From Nostoc sp. NIES-3756 (GTDB lineage Bacteria > Cyanobacteriota > Cyanobacteriia > Cyanobacteriales > Nostocaceae): 64,000 nucleotides of DNA. The notes under the pieces were generated by a model that saw only the letters and a list, made by a program, of their open reading frames with translations, was not told the origin of the DNA and ran no database searches. A program made the translations under genes and the position numbers. Location of the stretch: NCBI RefSeq assembly GCF_001548375.1, contig NZ_AP017295.1:1426001-1490000 (forward strand), given 5' to 3'. Shown one piece after another: positions 29,453 to 38,523 of the stretch (its first letter is position 1; every line of letters starts with the position of its first letter).

Positions 29453-29545
29453 CTTACTAGGGGTGGGAGATGTCACCCAACTTTTCTTACTTTACGCTTA
29501 CCCACCCCAATATGTTTTGCTTAAAGCCAGCTTGCTTAGTTCAAC

Positions 29546-30001
29546 CTAATCCCAATCAGGAACTTGCAGGTCTTCACCACCAACCCCGATCGCAGTATTA
29601 TAAATTTCCGCGTCAGTAATGGTGAGGTTATCCATTGATGCACCATATACGTTGGAATCAATCACATGGGCGCGAGTTAAATTTGCTCCATTGAGATTGG
29701 CTTTTTTCATGTTGACATTGGTTAGGTAGGCTGAAGTTAAGTTAGCTCCTTTTAAGTTAGCGTTTGTTAAATCAGCACCTTCGAGGTTCGCGCCAGAAAG
29801 GTTAGCGCCAGAAAGGTTAGCCCCTCGTAGGTCAGCACCAATTAAATGGGAGTTGCTGATGTTCATGCCTTTTAAATTACACCCGACACATTCCCCAGTG
29901 GATAACAGCTTTTGTAAGTCTTGCGGATTCCCAGCGTTAACTGAGTTCGCCAAAAATAGGGGAGTTGCTAAGGCCACAGCCGCTAATAGCTTGAGTTTCA
30001 T
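29546..30001 (-). CDS. Secreted pentapeptide-repeat protein
   Basis: This 151-residue protein has a signal peptide (MKLKLLAAVALATPLFLANS, cleavage near NAG), so it is probably exported to the periplasm or thylakoid lumen. The mature part has a Cys-x2-Cys (ECVGCNL) followed by about 8-9 pentapeptide repeats of the A(D/N)LXX type (for example NLSGANLSGANLEGADLT), which should form a right-handed beta-helix. The family has no single function. The Shine-Dalgarno AAGGGGG precedes the ATG. It ends about 90 bp from the ISAs1 element. Confidence 0.85.
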   Translation of the reverse strand: MKLKLLAAVALATPLFLANSVNAGNPQDLQKLLSTGECVGCNLKGMNISNSHLIGADLRGANLSGANLSGANLEGADLTNANLKGANLTSAYLTNVNMKKANLNGANLTRAHVIDSNVYGASMDNLTITDAEIYNTAIGVGGEDLQVPDWD

Positions 30002-30312
30002 AATTATCCCCCTTTCTAGTTAGGTTGCGTCCGTTCTTTACCTCACATTTCTATTATCTCATTAAATTTCAGGAGAATGTTGATTTAAGGCACACTTGCT
30101 TTTAATATCTAAATCTTTTTGTAGCCATATTGAAACTATTATTGGGTATGGTTTTTAGCTTTTCTTCTTTAAGTAATTGAGCATAAATACTTGGATTAAT
30201 TCTATGTTAAATATTCTTAAGATATAGCACCATTTAGTATATATGTATTAAGAAAAGTTTTGCGTATTTTCCTATTACTAAATGGTACATTAACAAACTG
30301 ATATTTAGTGAT
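30002..30312. other. Intergenic region without visible features
   Basis: This 311-bp AT-rich stretch lies upstream of the pentapeptide gene and downstream of the hydrolase gene, both on the minus strand. No gene, hairpin or repeat stands out. Confidence 0.4.
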
Positions 30313-31176
30313 TTACAGTACCAGAAATTCCCGAATGTACTGATTCACTAATTCAGGCTTTTCTTGCTGTACCCAATGTCCACAAGCGGGAATATACTTA
30401 ATTTCCAGATTTTTTACATAATCTTCTGTGCCGTAAGTAAGCTCTTTGCCTAAAGCAGTATCGTTTTCTCCCCAAATCATCAGTGTTGGCACATCCAAAA
30501 TTCCCCAAGTTCTATTAAATAGGGAATTTGAAAAAACATTACGGTAGTAGTTCAGCATGGCTGTGAGTGCGCCGGGTTTTGCGACGGCTTTTTGATAAAA
30601 ATCAAGGTCTTGTTGATTGAAAGCATCTTTATTAAATGCTGTGCCTTGAATTGTTTTGGGAATGATTTGATAATCTCCTGATTGGAGGAGCAATTCTGGT
30701 ATTCCAGGAAGTTGAAATAAGAATATATACGAGCTACGTAGTAATTGTTGGGGCTGAAAAAGACCTTGAGAAAATTTGGCTGGGTGGGGTAAGTTGAGAA
30801 TAATTAACCGCTCTACCATGTTAGGGTGTGCATAAGCGAAAGACCAAGCGATCGCACCTCCCCAATCATGTCCTACTAAAATACAGTTTTCATGCCCTAA
30901 TCCTCTAATCAGCCCCTCAACGTCTTTGATAAACTCATCCATAACATAAGCTGATTGTTCTTTTGGTTTGTCGCTGTCGTTGTAACCACGCAAATCAACT
31001 GCAACCACTTGGAAATATTGAGCAAAGACGGGGATTTGATGCCGCCAAGAATACCAACATTCAGGAAACCCATGTAACATGAGCATTAATGGGCCTGTTC
31101 CTTGAGTGACGTAGTGTAGTTTCAACCCGTTGGTAGTGATGTATTCATGTTGCCAAATATCTTGGGTGACAGTCAT
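30313..31176 (-). CDS. Alpha/beta hydrolase, epoxide hydrolase-like
   Basis: This 287-residue protein has the alpha/beta hydrolase motifs: oxyanion-hole region LHGFPECWYSWRHQIP, nucleophile elbow LVGHDWGGAIAWS with an Asp nucleophile as in epoxide hydrolases and haloalkane dehalogenases, and the catalytic His in IPACGHWVQQEKPE. It lacks a signal peptide and is probably cytoplasmic. The substrate is unknown. It is transcribed away from the nuclease/cardiolipin pair. Confidence 0.88.
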   Translation of the reverse strand: MTVTQDIWQHEYITTNGLKLHYVTQGTGPLMLMLHGFPECWYSWRHQIPVFAQYFQVVAVDLRGYNDSDKPKEQSAYVMDEFIKDVEGLIRGLGHENCILVGHDWGGAIAWSFAYAHPNMVERLIILNLPHPAKFSQGLFQPQQLLRSSYIFLFQLPGIPELLLQSGDYQIIPKTIQGTAFNKDAFNQQDLDFYQKAVAKPGALTAMLNYYRNVFSNSLFNRTWGILDVPTLMIWGENDTALGKELTYGTEDYVKNLEIKYIPACGHWVQQEKPELVNQYIREFLVL

Positions 31177-31303
31177 CAGTTGGATTCCTTTTATAGATGA
31201 GACTATTGTTTTTATAGTGGAAAGCTTGGCAATTTAAAACATCTGTTTGCAGAGGTGTTGTTGTGCAAATGTATGGATAGTGTCTACACAAGGGTGTTTA
31301 GTG

Positions 31304-32140
31304 ATGTCTGATATTAAAGAAAATGTAGTTACTTTTGCTAAACAATTTCTGCCTTATTACAGATTTATTCGTCCACCAGAATCTACAATCGATAGTGGTC
31401 ACATATTACCAACAGAATTAAATAGCAATTCAATTAAAGTTTTGAATTGGAATATTGCCAAAAATAACTTTGAAAAATTTTGGTTTCAAGACTTTTTCAA
31501 ACTCCAGAGAGAATGCCAACCAGACTTAATCTTTTTACAAGAAGTACGTATGGGTTTGGGAATGGAACAAATTGTTGGGTTTAAAAATATGAGTTGGGCT
31601 TATGCACCTAATTTTATTGATGCTCATCACCAAACTTATTCGGGAATTTTGACTGCGGCTAAAATTAGTGCGATCGCTAAAAAAGTCATTGTGACAAAAC
31701 ATCATGAGCCTCTGTTTAAAACTCCTAAGGTTTCCTTATTTACAGAATATTCTTTATCTCATCACCACGAAACTCTGTTAACTATCAATAGTCATCTAAT
31801 TAATTTTGTAGATTTAGAGAAATTTAAAGCCCAATTACACGAATTGGAGTTAGCCATATCAACTCATACTGGGCCGATTATCTTTGCAGGTGACTTTAAC
31901 ACTTGGAGCCGAAAAAGAGCGGTACTGTTAGAAAAAACAGTCATCAGGCTGGGTTTAAAAGAAGCACATTTCGCACCGGATGAGAGCAAGAAGATTAAAC
32001 GGTTTCTTTTGTCACCCCCCCTAGACTATATTTTTTATCGAGGGTTAAAAGAAAAGCGTAGCAGTGCTAGGGTTTTAGATGAAATTTGTTCATCCGATCA
32101 CAAACCTTTACTGGCAGAATTTACTTATGACCATATATAA
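31304..32140 (+). CDS. Endonuclease/exonuclease/phosphatase (EEP) family protein
   Basis: This 278-residue protein has the EEP catalytic signature: NWNIAKNN (Asn), FLQEVRM (metal-binding Glu), FAGDFNTWS (Asp/Asn) and CSSDHKPLLAEF (Asp-His pair). The fold hydrolyses phosphodiesters or phosphate esters. I choose the ATG at 31304 (MSDIKENVVTFAKQF); an upstream in-frame start at 31247 adds a 19-residue Cys-rich stretch with no homology. The gene ends 9 bp before the cardiolipin synthase gene, a pairing like that of E. coli YbhP and ClsB. Confidence 0.88.
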   Translation: MSDIKENVVTFAKQFLPYYRFIRPPESTIDSGHILPTELNSNSIKVLNWNIAKNNFEKFWFQDFFKLQRECQPDLIFLQEVRMGLGMEQIVGFKNMSWAYAPNFIDAHHQTYSGILTAAKISAIAKKVIVTKHHEPLFKTPKVSLFTEYSLSHHHETLLTINSHLINFVDLEKFKAQLHELELAISTHTGPIIFAGDFNTWSRKRAVLLEKTVIRLGLKEAHFAPDESKKIKRFLLSPPLDYIFYRGLKEKRSSARVLDEICSSDHKPLLAEFTYDHI

Positions 32141-32149
32141 GAATTGAAG

Positions 32150-33592
32150 ATGCTTGTAGACAGTAGCATCCTTGCTTTTTTTAGTGCAGCGACAATTGTT
32201 GTTCATGCTTTGGGAATTGCTCATGCGGCTCATGCAGTGATGAATGTGCGTTCTTCTCGTGGTGCGATCGCTTGGAGTATTTCTTTAATAACTTTTCCCT
32301 GGCTGGCGCTGCCTTTATATTGGATTTTAGGTAGAACAAAATTTCATGGATATGCTGAGGCTTTGCGCTCAGTTTACCATCAACATTATCAGTTTGTTCG
32401 TCAGACTTACCTCGAAATTACTAAATTTCAGGTTGCAGTTTCCGCAAAATTAGTACCATTACAACTACTCGCCGAAGCTTGTACAGGTATTCCTTTTACT
32501 TCCGGTAATAATGCCAAACTATTAATTAATGGCCAGGAAACTTTTGCCGCAATGTTGAGTGCGATCGCATCTGCCAACAGTTATATTTTGCTACAATCTT
32601 ACATTATTGTAAATGACCAAATTGGTAATCAATTCAAAGATGCTTTAATTGCTAAGGCACAGCAAGGAGTGCAAATTTACTTACTTTATGATGAGATTGG
32701 CTCAAGTAAGCTTCCTCGCTCTTATATTTCATCTCTGCAAAAGAATAACATTCAGGTAAGTGCTTTTCATACTACCAAAGGTAGAGGTAATCGTTTTCAG
32801 CTAAATTTCCGCAACCATCGCAAGATTTTGGTAGTTGATGGTGAAATTGCCTTTATCGGGGGTTTAAATATCGGTGATGAGTACTTGGGTAAACATCGAC
32901 GTTTGAGTCCTTGGCGTGATACCCATCTGATGTTGCAGGGGCCGACTGTTCAAAGTCTGCAAGGTACTTTCTTACAAGATTGGTATTGGGCAACACGAAA
33001 AGTTATTGATGTCAATTGGCAAGTAAAACCTAATCAAGAAACTGATTTTACAGCCTTGATATTTCCTACAGGCCCCGCAGATAAGTTAAAAGCTTGTAAA
33101 CTTTTCTTTGTCAACGCTATTAATCAAGCACAGACTCGCCTTTGGATTGCTAGTCCCTATTTTGTACCGGATGATTCTACTCTCACAGCTTTGAAATTAG
33201 CAGCAATGCGGGGTGTAGATGTGAGAATTATCCTACCAAACCGACCTGATCATTTGTTCGTTTATCTGTGTTCTTTCTCGTACTACACAGAAATGAAGAC
33301 GATGGATATTAAATTATATCGTTACAAACATGGATTCATGCACCAAAAAATCATTCTCATTGACCATGATTTTGCAGGTGTGGGAACAGTTAATTTAGAT
33401 AACCGCTCTTTCTTCCTTAACTTTGAAGTGATGGCTTTTATTGCCAATTCTCAGTTTGCTAAGAGTGTAGAGGAGATGTTACAAGCTGATTTGGCTGCAT
33501 CTGTGATCGTGGATTTTTATGAGTATGATAGAAAACCTTTGTGGTTTAATTTAGTTGTGAGGACATCACGCTTACTTGCACCTTTATTATAA
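32150..33592 (+). CDS. Cardiolipin synthase-like phospholipase D protein
   Basis: The 480-residue protein has N-terminal hydrophobic segments (LAFFSAATIVVHALGIAHAA; SISLITFPWLALPLYWILG) and two HKD motifs: NHRKILVVDGEIAFIGGLNI and MHQKIILIDHDFAGVGTVNL. It would join two phosphatidylglycerol molecules into cardiolipin, or act in similar transfers, at the inner membrane. A TTG at 32144 would add two residues; I prefer the ATG at 32150. It is translationally linked to the EEP gene upstream. The region downstream has no terminator that I can place. Confidence 0.88.
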   Translation: MLVDSSILAFFSAATIVVHALGIAHAAHAVMNVRSSRGAIAWSISLITFPWLALPLYWILGRTKFHGYAEALRSVYHQHYQFVRQTYLEITKFQVAVSAKLVPLQLLAEACTGIPFTSGNNAKLLINGQETFAAMLSAIASANSYILLQSYIIVNDQIGNQFKDALIAKAQQGVQIYLLYDEIGSSKLPRSYISSLQKNNIQVSAFHTTKGRGNRFQLNFRNHRKILVVDGEIAFIGGLNIGDEYLGKHRRLSPWRDTHLMLQGPTVQSLQGTFLQDWYWATRKVIDVNWQVKPNQETDFTALIFPTGPADKLKACKLFFVNAINQAQTRLWIASPYFVPDDSTLTALKLAAMRGVDVRIILPNRPDHLFVYLCSFSYYTEMKTMDIKLYRYKHGFMHQKIILIDHDFAGVGTVNLDNRSFFLNFEVMAFIANSQFAKSVEEMLQADLAASVIVDFYEYDRKPLWFNLVVRTSRLLAPLL

Positions 33593-33757
33593 AAAAGTAC
33601 ATATTGCTTCGTTAGGAAGGGATTTCTATCATTACCCACGATGTAACAAGTGTTTGAATAGAAATGAAACAACTTAATAAAACTTGTAATTAATTATGCA
33701 CTGAATTGGGAAAAAACAGATACCATCAAAAATCGATGTTTCCTTCCAGAGACAACC

Positions 33758-34759
33758 ATGATTAAAGCCTATGCAGCCCACACACCAGGGGGCAAACTGG
33801 AACCTTTTGAGTATGACCCAGGCATACTTAAGGATGAGCAAGTGGAAATCAATGTTGAATACTGCGGGATTTGCCACAGCGACTTGAGTATGCTGAATAA
33901 CGAATGGGGAATTACTCAGTATCCATTTGTGCCTGGACACGAAGTTATAGGGACAGTAGCAGCAATTGGCGATCGCGTAACTACAGTTAAAACTGGTCAA
34001 AAGGTAGGATTAGGATGGTTTTCCCAATCTTGCCAGCATTGCGAATGGTGTATGTCTGGTAATCACAACCTTTGTCTAACCGCAGAGCAAACAATTGTTG
34101 GTAGACATGGAGGTTTTGCTGATAAAGTCCGCGCTCATGAAGATTGGGTTCTCCCGCTACCGGAAGAAATCAATGCAGCTAAAGCAGGCCCCTTATTTTG
34201 TGGGGGAATTACAGTATTCAATCCCATTGTCCAATTTGATATCCAACCAACTCATCGAGTAGGTGTCATCGGTATTGGTGGTTTAGGACATATGGCATTA
34301 AGATTTCTCCACGCCTGGGGATGTGACGTTACAGCCTTCTCCTCTAACCCAGATAAAGAAGCTGAAGCACGAGAACTAGGTGCAAATCACGTTGTTAATT
34401 CCCGCGATCCTAAAGCATTAGAGGCTGTCGCTAACTCTTTTGATGTGATTATCTCCACTGTCAATGCAGATTTAGATTGGGGAGCCTATATTAGTGCTTT
34501 GCGTCCTAAGGGACGCTTGCATTTTGTCGGCGTTGTACCAAGCGCCATTCAAGCCTACGCATTTCCTTTGATTTTAGGGCAAAAATCTATATCTGGTAGT
34601 CCTCTTGGCAGCCCAGCAACGGTAGCAAAGATGCTTGATTTCGCCGCTCGTCATGGTATTGAACCTGTTACGGAAACTTTTACCTTTGATCAGGTGAATG
34701 AAGCACTAGCTCATTTACGAGGAGGTAAGGCTAGGTATCGAATTATATTGCAACATTAA
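33758..34759 (+). CDS. Zinc-dependent alcohol dehydrogenase (YahK/CAD-like)
   Basis: This 333-residue medium-chain dehydrogenase has the catalytic zinc ligands in CGICHSDLSMLNN and GHEVIGTVAAIGDRV, structural zinc cysteines in CQHCEWCMSGNHNLC, and the nucleotide fold GIGGLGHMALRFLHAWG. It resembles NADPH-dependent aldehyde reductases of the CAD/YahK group, which reduce aldehydes to alcohols. A single gene, no operon partner is seen. The start MIKAYAAHTPGG is standard. Confidence 0.9.
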   Translation: MIKAYAAHTPGGKLEPFEYDPGILKDEQVEINVEYCGICHSDLSMLNNEWGITQYPFVPGHEVIGTVAAIGDRVTTVKTGQKVGLGWFSQSCQHCEWCMSGNHNLCLTAEQTIVGRHGGFADKVRAHEDWVLPLPEEINAAKAGPLFCGGITVFNPIVQFDIQPTHRVGVIGIGGLGHMALRFLHAWGCDVTAFSSNPDKEAEARELGANHVVNSRDPKALEAVANSFDVIISTVNADLDWGAYISALRPKGRLHFVGVVPSAIQAYAFPLILGQKSISGSPLGSPATVAKMLDFAARHGIEPVTETFTFDQVNEALAHLRGGKARYRIILQH

Positions 34760-35141
34760 CAGGTTTTAGGTAAGTAGAATTTTGATTGCGGGTGTATGAG
34801 TTTTTAAAACATACACCCAAAAATTTTCAATATTTTTATCATTTATCATACCTTCTGACTTTTCATGTCATATGGAAAAGCTAATGCTAAACCTAACCCC
34901 CCAGCCTCCTTCCCTAGTAGGGAAGGGGGAGAAATCAAAGCCTCTCTCCTAGCAGGGGAGAGGTTTGGAGAGGGGTTTTTCAAATACCGTAAAAAGTCAA
35001 ACTATACCTTAGAGGTTAGTAATCAGTAATGGGTAAAAATTCAAATTAATTTTGTTTTCCTTCACCAGTTAGATGTCCGTTAATATCCACAATGCAAAGC
35101 TATGAAGGCAAGTTCTCATAGTGTGCCAAAAGGATAAATTT
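34760..35141. other. Intergenic region with a Nostoc repeat
   Basis: This 382-bp gap has no gene. The repeat at 34889-34980 occupies its middle; the promoter of the aldo/keto reductase must lie in the last 150 bp, where no clear boxes are seen. Confidence 0.5.
34889..34980. repeat. Dispersed cyanobacterial palindromic repeat
   Basis: The block AACCCCCCAGCCTCCTTCCC, TAGGGAAGGGGGAG and CCTCTCTCCTAGCAGGGGAG contains two nested hairpins (CTTCCCTAGTAGGGAAG; CTCTCCTAGCAGGGGAG). Its composition and arrangement match families of repeats scattered in Nostoc-type genomes. It does not code. Confidence 0.65.
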
Positions 35142-36179
35142 GTGGATATTAGCAGACGAGAGTTATTAAGAGTAGTTTCCGCTTCTGGTTTAGGTGCAGC
35201 TGGTGTGTTTGCTTCTCAAGGTTTAGCTAAACAAGTGCTAGCGCAAAATCAACCTACCCCCAACCAGACCAAAAAAGGGGAAATGCTCTACAGACAACTA
35301 GGACGCACTGGGGAACAAGTATCTGTAATTGGTCTAGGCGGTCATCATATTGGTAGACCAAAAGATGAGCAAGAGGGTATTAGCCTGATTCGTACAGCTC
35401 TCGATCGCGGCATTAATTTCATGGATAATAGCTGGGACTACCATAATGGGGGTAGTGAAATTCGCATGGGTAAAGCCCTGCGTGATGGTTATCGCCAAAA
35501 AGCTTTTCTGATGACCAAAATCGATGGTCGCACAAAAGTGGCGGCTGCAAAACAAATTGATGAATCTCTCAAACGTTTGCAAACAGACCGTATTGATTTG
35601 TTACAGCACCATGAAGTTATTCGCATGGAAGACCCAGACCGCATTTTTGCCCCTGGGGGTGCAATGGAAGCAGTAATCGAAGCGCAAAAGGCTGGTAAGA
35701 TTCGCTATATAGGGTTTACTGGGCATAAAGACCCCCTCGTACATCTAAGAATGTTGGAAGTTGCTAATCAAAATAACTTCCGTTTTGATGCAGTCCAAAT
35801 GCCTTTAAATGTCATGGATGCTCATTTCCGTAGTTTTGAAAAGCAAGTTTTACCCATACTGGTGAAGCAAGGAATTGCTGTATTGGGAATGAAATCAATG
35901 GGCGACCAAAACATTCTTAAAAGCAATGTGGTTAAACCTATTGAATGTTTGCATTATGCAATGAATCTGCCAACTTCCACGGTAATTACAGGTATTGAAA
36001 GTATGCCTATTTTAAATCAGGCATTTGAGGCAGTACGCACGTTTAAACCAATGAGTCAGGAACAAGTCAGAGCCTTACTAAATCGAACTCGCCAAGCGGC
36101 GCTTAAAGGTCAGTATGAATTGTTTAAAACTACTAGTCAATTTGACAGTACAGCCAAAAATCCTGAGTGGTTGGGGTAA
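35142..36179 (+). CDS. Aldo/keto reductase with Tat signal
   Basis: The AKR fold has the tetrad in MDNSWDYHNGGS (Asp, Tyr), LMTKIDGR (Lys) and LLQHHEVI (His). Upstream is a twin-arginine signal: SRRELLRVVSASGLGAAGVF then an Ala-rich stretch to KQVLAQ, so it is exported folded to the periplasm or lumen, with its cofactor. I choose the GTG at 35142 (V-D-I-S-R-R) because AAGGAT lies 6 bases before it; the frame opens earlier at 35121 with 7 further residues. Predicted to reduce aldehydes or quinones; substrate unknown. Confidence 0.85.
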   Translation: MDISRRELLRVVSASGLGAAGVFASQGLAKQVLAQNQPTPNQTKKGEMLYRQLGRTGEQVSVIGLGGHHIGRPKDEQEGISLIRTALDRGINFMDNSWDYHNGGSEIRMGKALRDGYRQKAFLMTKIDGRTKVAAAKQIDESLKRLQTDRIDLLQHHEVIRMEDPDRIFAPGGAMEAVIEAQKAGKIRYIGFTGHKDPLVHLRMLEVANQNNFRFDAVQMPLNVMDAHFRSFEKQVLPILVKQGIAVLGMKSMGDQNILKSNVVKPIECLHYAMNLPTSTVITGIESMPILNQAFEAVRTFKPMSQEQVRALLNRTRQAALKGQYELFKTTSQFDSTAKNPEWLG

Positions 36180-36517
36180 GTTTTAGAGGATGTTTGAAAA
36201 GTCCCTAATGATGTATCAAATATTTTCAGATCCCCCTAAATCCCCCTTAAAAAGGGGGACTTTAATTCAATTTTCCCCCTTTTTAAAGGGGGTAGGGGGG
36301 ATCAATAAGTCTCTAAAATCACAGCTAAACACTTTTCAAACAACCTCTTAGCTATTTTCACTTTTTGAAAAGGTGCTGATTGGGTGTAGAGATATAAGAG
36401 TTTGAAACATTTGATATCTGTATACCCTTTTTCAAACTTGTGGTACGAGTCACAATCATTTTAGAGCGATCGCTAGTGGAGATTGTGAGATAATAGGGCA
36501 AAAATGCAGTCAATGTA
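36180..36517. other. Intergenic region dominated by a MITE-like element
   Basis: This 338-bp gap holds the MITE-like element at 36183-36350 and then the promoter area of the small membrane protein. A short minus-strand frame (36358-36579) has no support and is antisense to the real gene. Confidence 0.5.
36183..36350. mobile_element. MITE-like element, 168 bp
   Basis: A 20-bp inverted repeat with two mismatches (AGAGGATGTTTGAAAAGT at the left, AGAGGTTGTTTGAAAAGT on the complement at the right) bounds a non-coding core. The core is itself a near-perfect palindrome (36229-36303: GATCCCCCTAAATCCCCC, CCCCCTTTTTAAAGGGGG, TAGGGGGGATC). No transposase is inside. Size, structure and repeats fit a non-autonomous element. 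No clear target duplication is seen. Confidence 0.7.
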
Positions 36518-36826
36518 ATGAATATCAAGCAAACACTAGTCTCTGTTATTAAAGTTATATCTACAGTTCTCATCAGCACTGCGATCGCTTTAGAATTATG
36601 GAATATTTATGCTGTAAGTAATAACATTGATATTCCTAGTATTTTAATTCCTGTTTTTTGGGTGGAACGTTTTGCTGTTACTTGCCATTTCTTAGAAGGG
36701 GTAATCGCTGCTTTTTATGCACCTGCTAAAAAAAAGATGCCAATTCAATATGGCATCTATACTTTTTTTGTGGGTACGGTTGGTTTATGGGAACTGTTTA
36801 AGGAAAAATTTGAAGTCAAGAATTAG
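36518..36826 (+). CDS. Small integral membrane protein of unknown function
   Basis: This 102-residue protein has about three hydrophobic helices: TLVSVIKVISTVLISTAIAL (5-25), IDIPSILIPVFWVERFAVT (38-56), and IQYGIYTFFVGTVGLWELF (76-94). The CHFLEG motif and KKKMP loop between them are the only polar landmarks. Its end overlaps the convergent GGDEF-EAL gene by 4 bases. I do not recognise the family. Confidence 0.65.
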   Translation: MNIKQTLVSVIKVISTVLISTAIALELWNIYAVSNNIDIPSILIPVFWVERFAVTCHFLEGVIAAFYAPAKKKMPIQYGIYTFFVGTVGLWELFKEKFEVKN

Positions 36827-38523
36827 GCTGCAATGGCTTCTCTTCGTTGCAAGGCTTCTGTGATTTTCTCGGCGGGAACAGGAACACCAAAGTAATATCC
36901 TTGACCTTCCTGACAACCACGTTTTTGTAGATAATTAAGTTGTTCTTGAGTTTCTATACCTTCGGCTGTAATCTTTAATTGCAGGCTATTCGCTAAAGCA
37001 ATTATGGCATCAGTTACAGCCGCACTATCAGGGTTAGACGCTACATCCTGCACAAATGACCGATCAATTTTTAGCATATTCACAGGGAAGCGTTTGAGAT
37101 AGTTAAGGGAAGAATAACCTGTACCGAAGTCATCTAAAGCTAGCCATACGCCTAATTCTCGTAATTGTTTGAGAATTTTTGTGGAGTGGTGAATGTCTGC
37201 CATTAAAAAGCTTTCGGTGACTTCCAATTCTAAATATGATGAATGTAAATCACTTTCCTGCATAATTTGACTGACAAGTTCTACCAAATTTGGCTGTTCA
37301 AACTGTCTAGCTGATAAGTTTACCGACATCCGCATGGGTGGAAGTCCTGCAAGTTGCCAAGCACGATTTTGTATACAAGCAGTTCGTAATACATATTCAC
37401 CAATTTTTACAATTAATCCATTAGCTTCAGCAATAGGAATAAACTTGGCAGGAGATACTAAACCTCTGGTGGGATGTTGCCAGCGTACTAAGGCTTCAAC
37501 AGCTGCCATTTCTCCAGTCTGGAGATTAATTATAGGTTGATAATAAACTACAATTTCTTTGCGTTCTAATGCCCCATGTAGTTCATTCTCTAAAGCCAAT
37601 CGTTCTTGCAGTTGAGCGTTAATTTCTGGTGAATAAAATTGGTATTGGCTACGTCCTTGTTGCTTGGCTTGAAACAAAGCTATATGTGCTTGTTGCAATA
37701 ACTGGTCTAAATCAAGAATACTCTCTGGTTGATTAATTGTAATGCCGATACTAGCTGTGATCCGAATTTGATTTCCTTGAATCAGGAAAGGTTTATTTAT
37801 TGTACTTAATACTAGTTGCGATAGCTTGACGATACTTTCAAAGGAAGGAATTTCTAAACGAGCGATCGCAAATTCATCTGTATTCAAATGGGCTAAAATA
37901 TCAGTCTGAGCAACACAACTTGTTAAACGTTGGGCTACTGCTCTTAATAATAAATTGGCTTGCTCACGTTCTATTACATGACTCATTTCCGTAAAATCAT
38001 CAATTCCCAACACCATCACAGCTACCATGTTTTGGTTGTGCTGCGCTTTGGTAATAATCTGATTAACACGTTCCCGTAACAACTCTCGATTGGGTAAACC
38101 TGTGAGTTCGTCATAATTGCTGATGTAGTCAATCAACTCGTTTAATTTGTAGATACTTTGCGATGTATCGGCCATTAGCGTACCTGCTTCATCTGCAAAC
38201 TCTGTAGGCAAACTGGGTAGGGTTTTTTTGTTGAGATAGTCTCTTAGTGAGGCAGATGTTAAATTAACTGGTATGAGCAGATGATGCAGCGCATAAAGGG
38301 TAGCGGCTGTACCTGCTAAAGTAGCAATTAAAGCAATAATTAATACTCTAATTGTCATCTCCCAAGAGTATGAATTAGAGATAACAAAACTAAAAAGTAA
38401 AGTTAAAAGTGGAATATGAGTACCTAAAAAAGCCACCGACATTATTTTGGCAGTGTAACTTTTATTGAGAAATCTGAAATTATCTAGAGCCGAGTATAAA
38501 TAGAGCTTCTGATTCAACTGCAT
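36823..38523 (-). CDS. GGDEF-EAL protein, probable cyclic-di-GMP phosphodiesterase
   Basis: The 566-residue protein starts with two membrane helices (around residues 28-48 and 55-78), then a GGDEF domain (DELTGLPNRELLRERVNQII at about 138) and an EAL domain. The GGDEF signature is degenerate (LNTDEFAIARLE, about residue 215) and probably cannot make cyclic-di-GMP, but may bind GTP. The EAL catalytic motifs are intact: EALVRWQHP, ELEVTESFLM, LALDDFGTGYSSL, KIDRSFVQDV and AEGIETQEQL. It thus looks like a phosphodiesterase that breaks cyclic-di-GMP. Downstream it converges with the small membrane protein. Confidence 0.9.
   Translation of the reverse strand: MQLNQKLYLYSALDNFRFLNKSYTAKIMSVAFLGTHIPLLTLLFSFVISNSYSWEMTIRVLIIALIATLAGTAATLYALHHLLIPVNLTSASLRDYLNKKTLPSLPTEFADEAGTLMADTSQSIYKLNELIDYISNYDELTGLPNRELLRERVNQIITKAQHNQNMVAVMVLGIDDFTEMSHVIEREQANLLLRAVAQRLTSCVAQTDILAHLNTDEFAIARLEIPSFESIVKLSQLVLSTINKPFLIQGNQIRITASIGITINQPESILDLDQLLQQAHIALFQAKQQGRSQYQFYSPEINAQLQERLALENELHGALERKEIVVYYQPIINLQTGEMAAVEALVRWQHPTRGLVSPAKFIPIAEANGLIVKIGEYVLRTACIQNRAWQLAGLPPMRMSVNLSARQFEQPNLVELVSQIMQESDLHSSYLELEVTESFLMADIHHSTKILKQLRELGVWLALDDFGTGYSSLNYLKRFPVNMLKIDRSFVQDVASNPDSAAVTDAIIALANSLQLKITAEGIETQEQLNYLQKRGCQEGQGYYFGVPVPAEKITEALQRREAIAA

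Noticed and set aside
36358..36579. A 73-residue minus-strand frame next to the MITE
   Set aside because: It overlaps the start of the small membrane-protein gene antisense and has no convincing composition.
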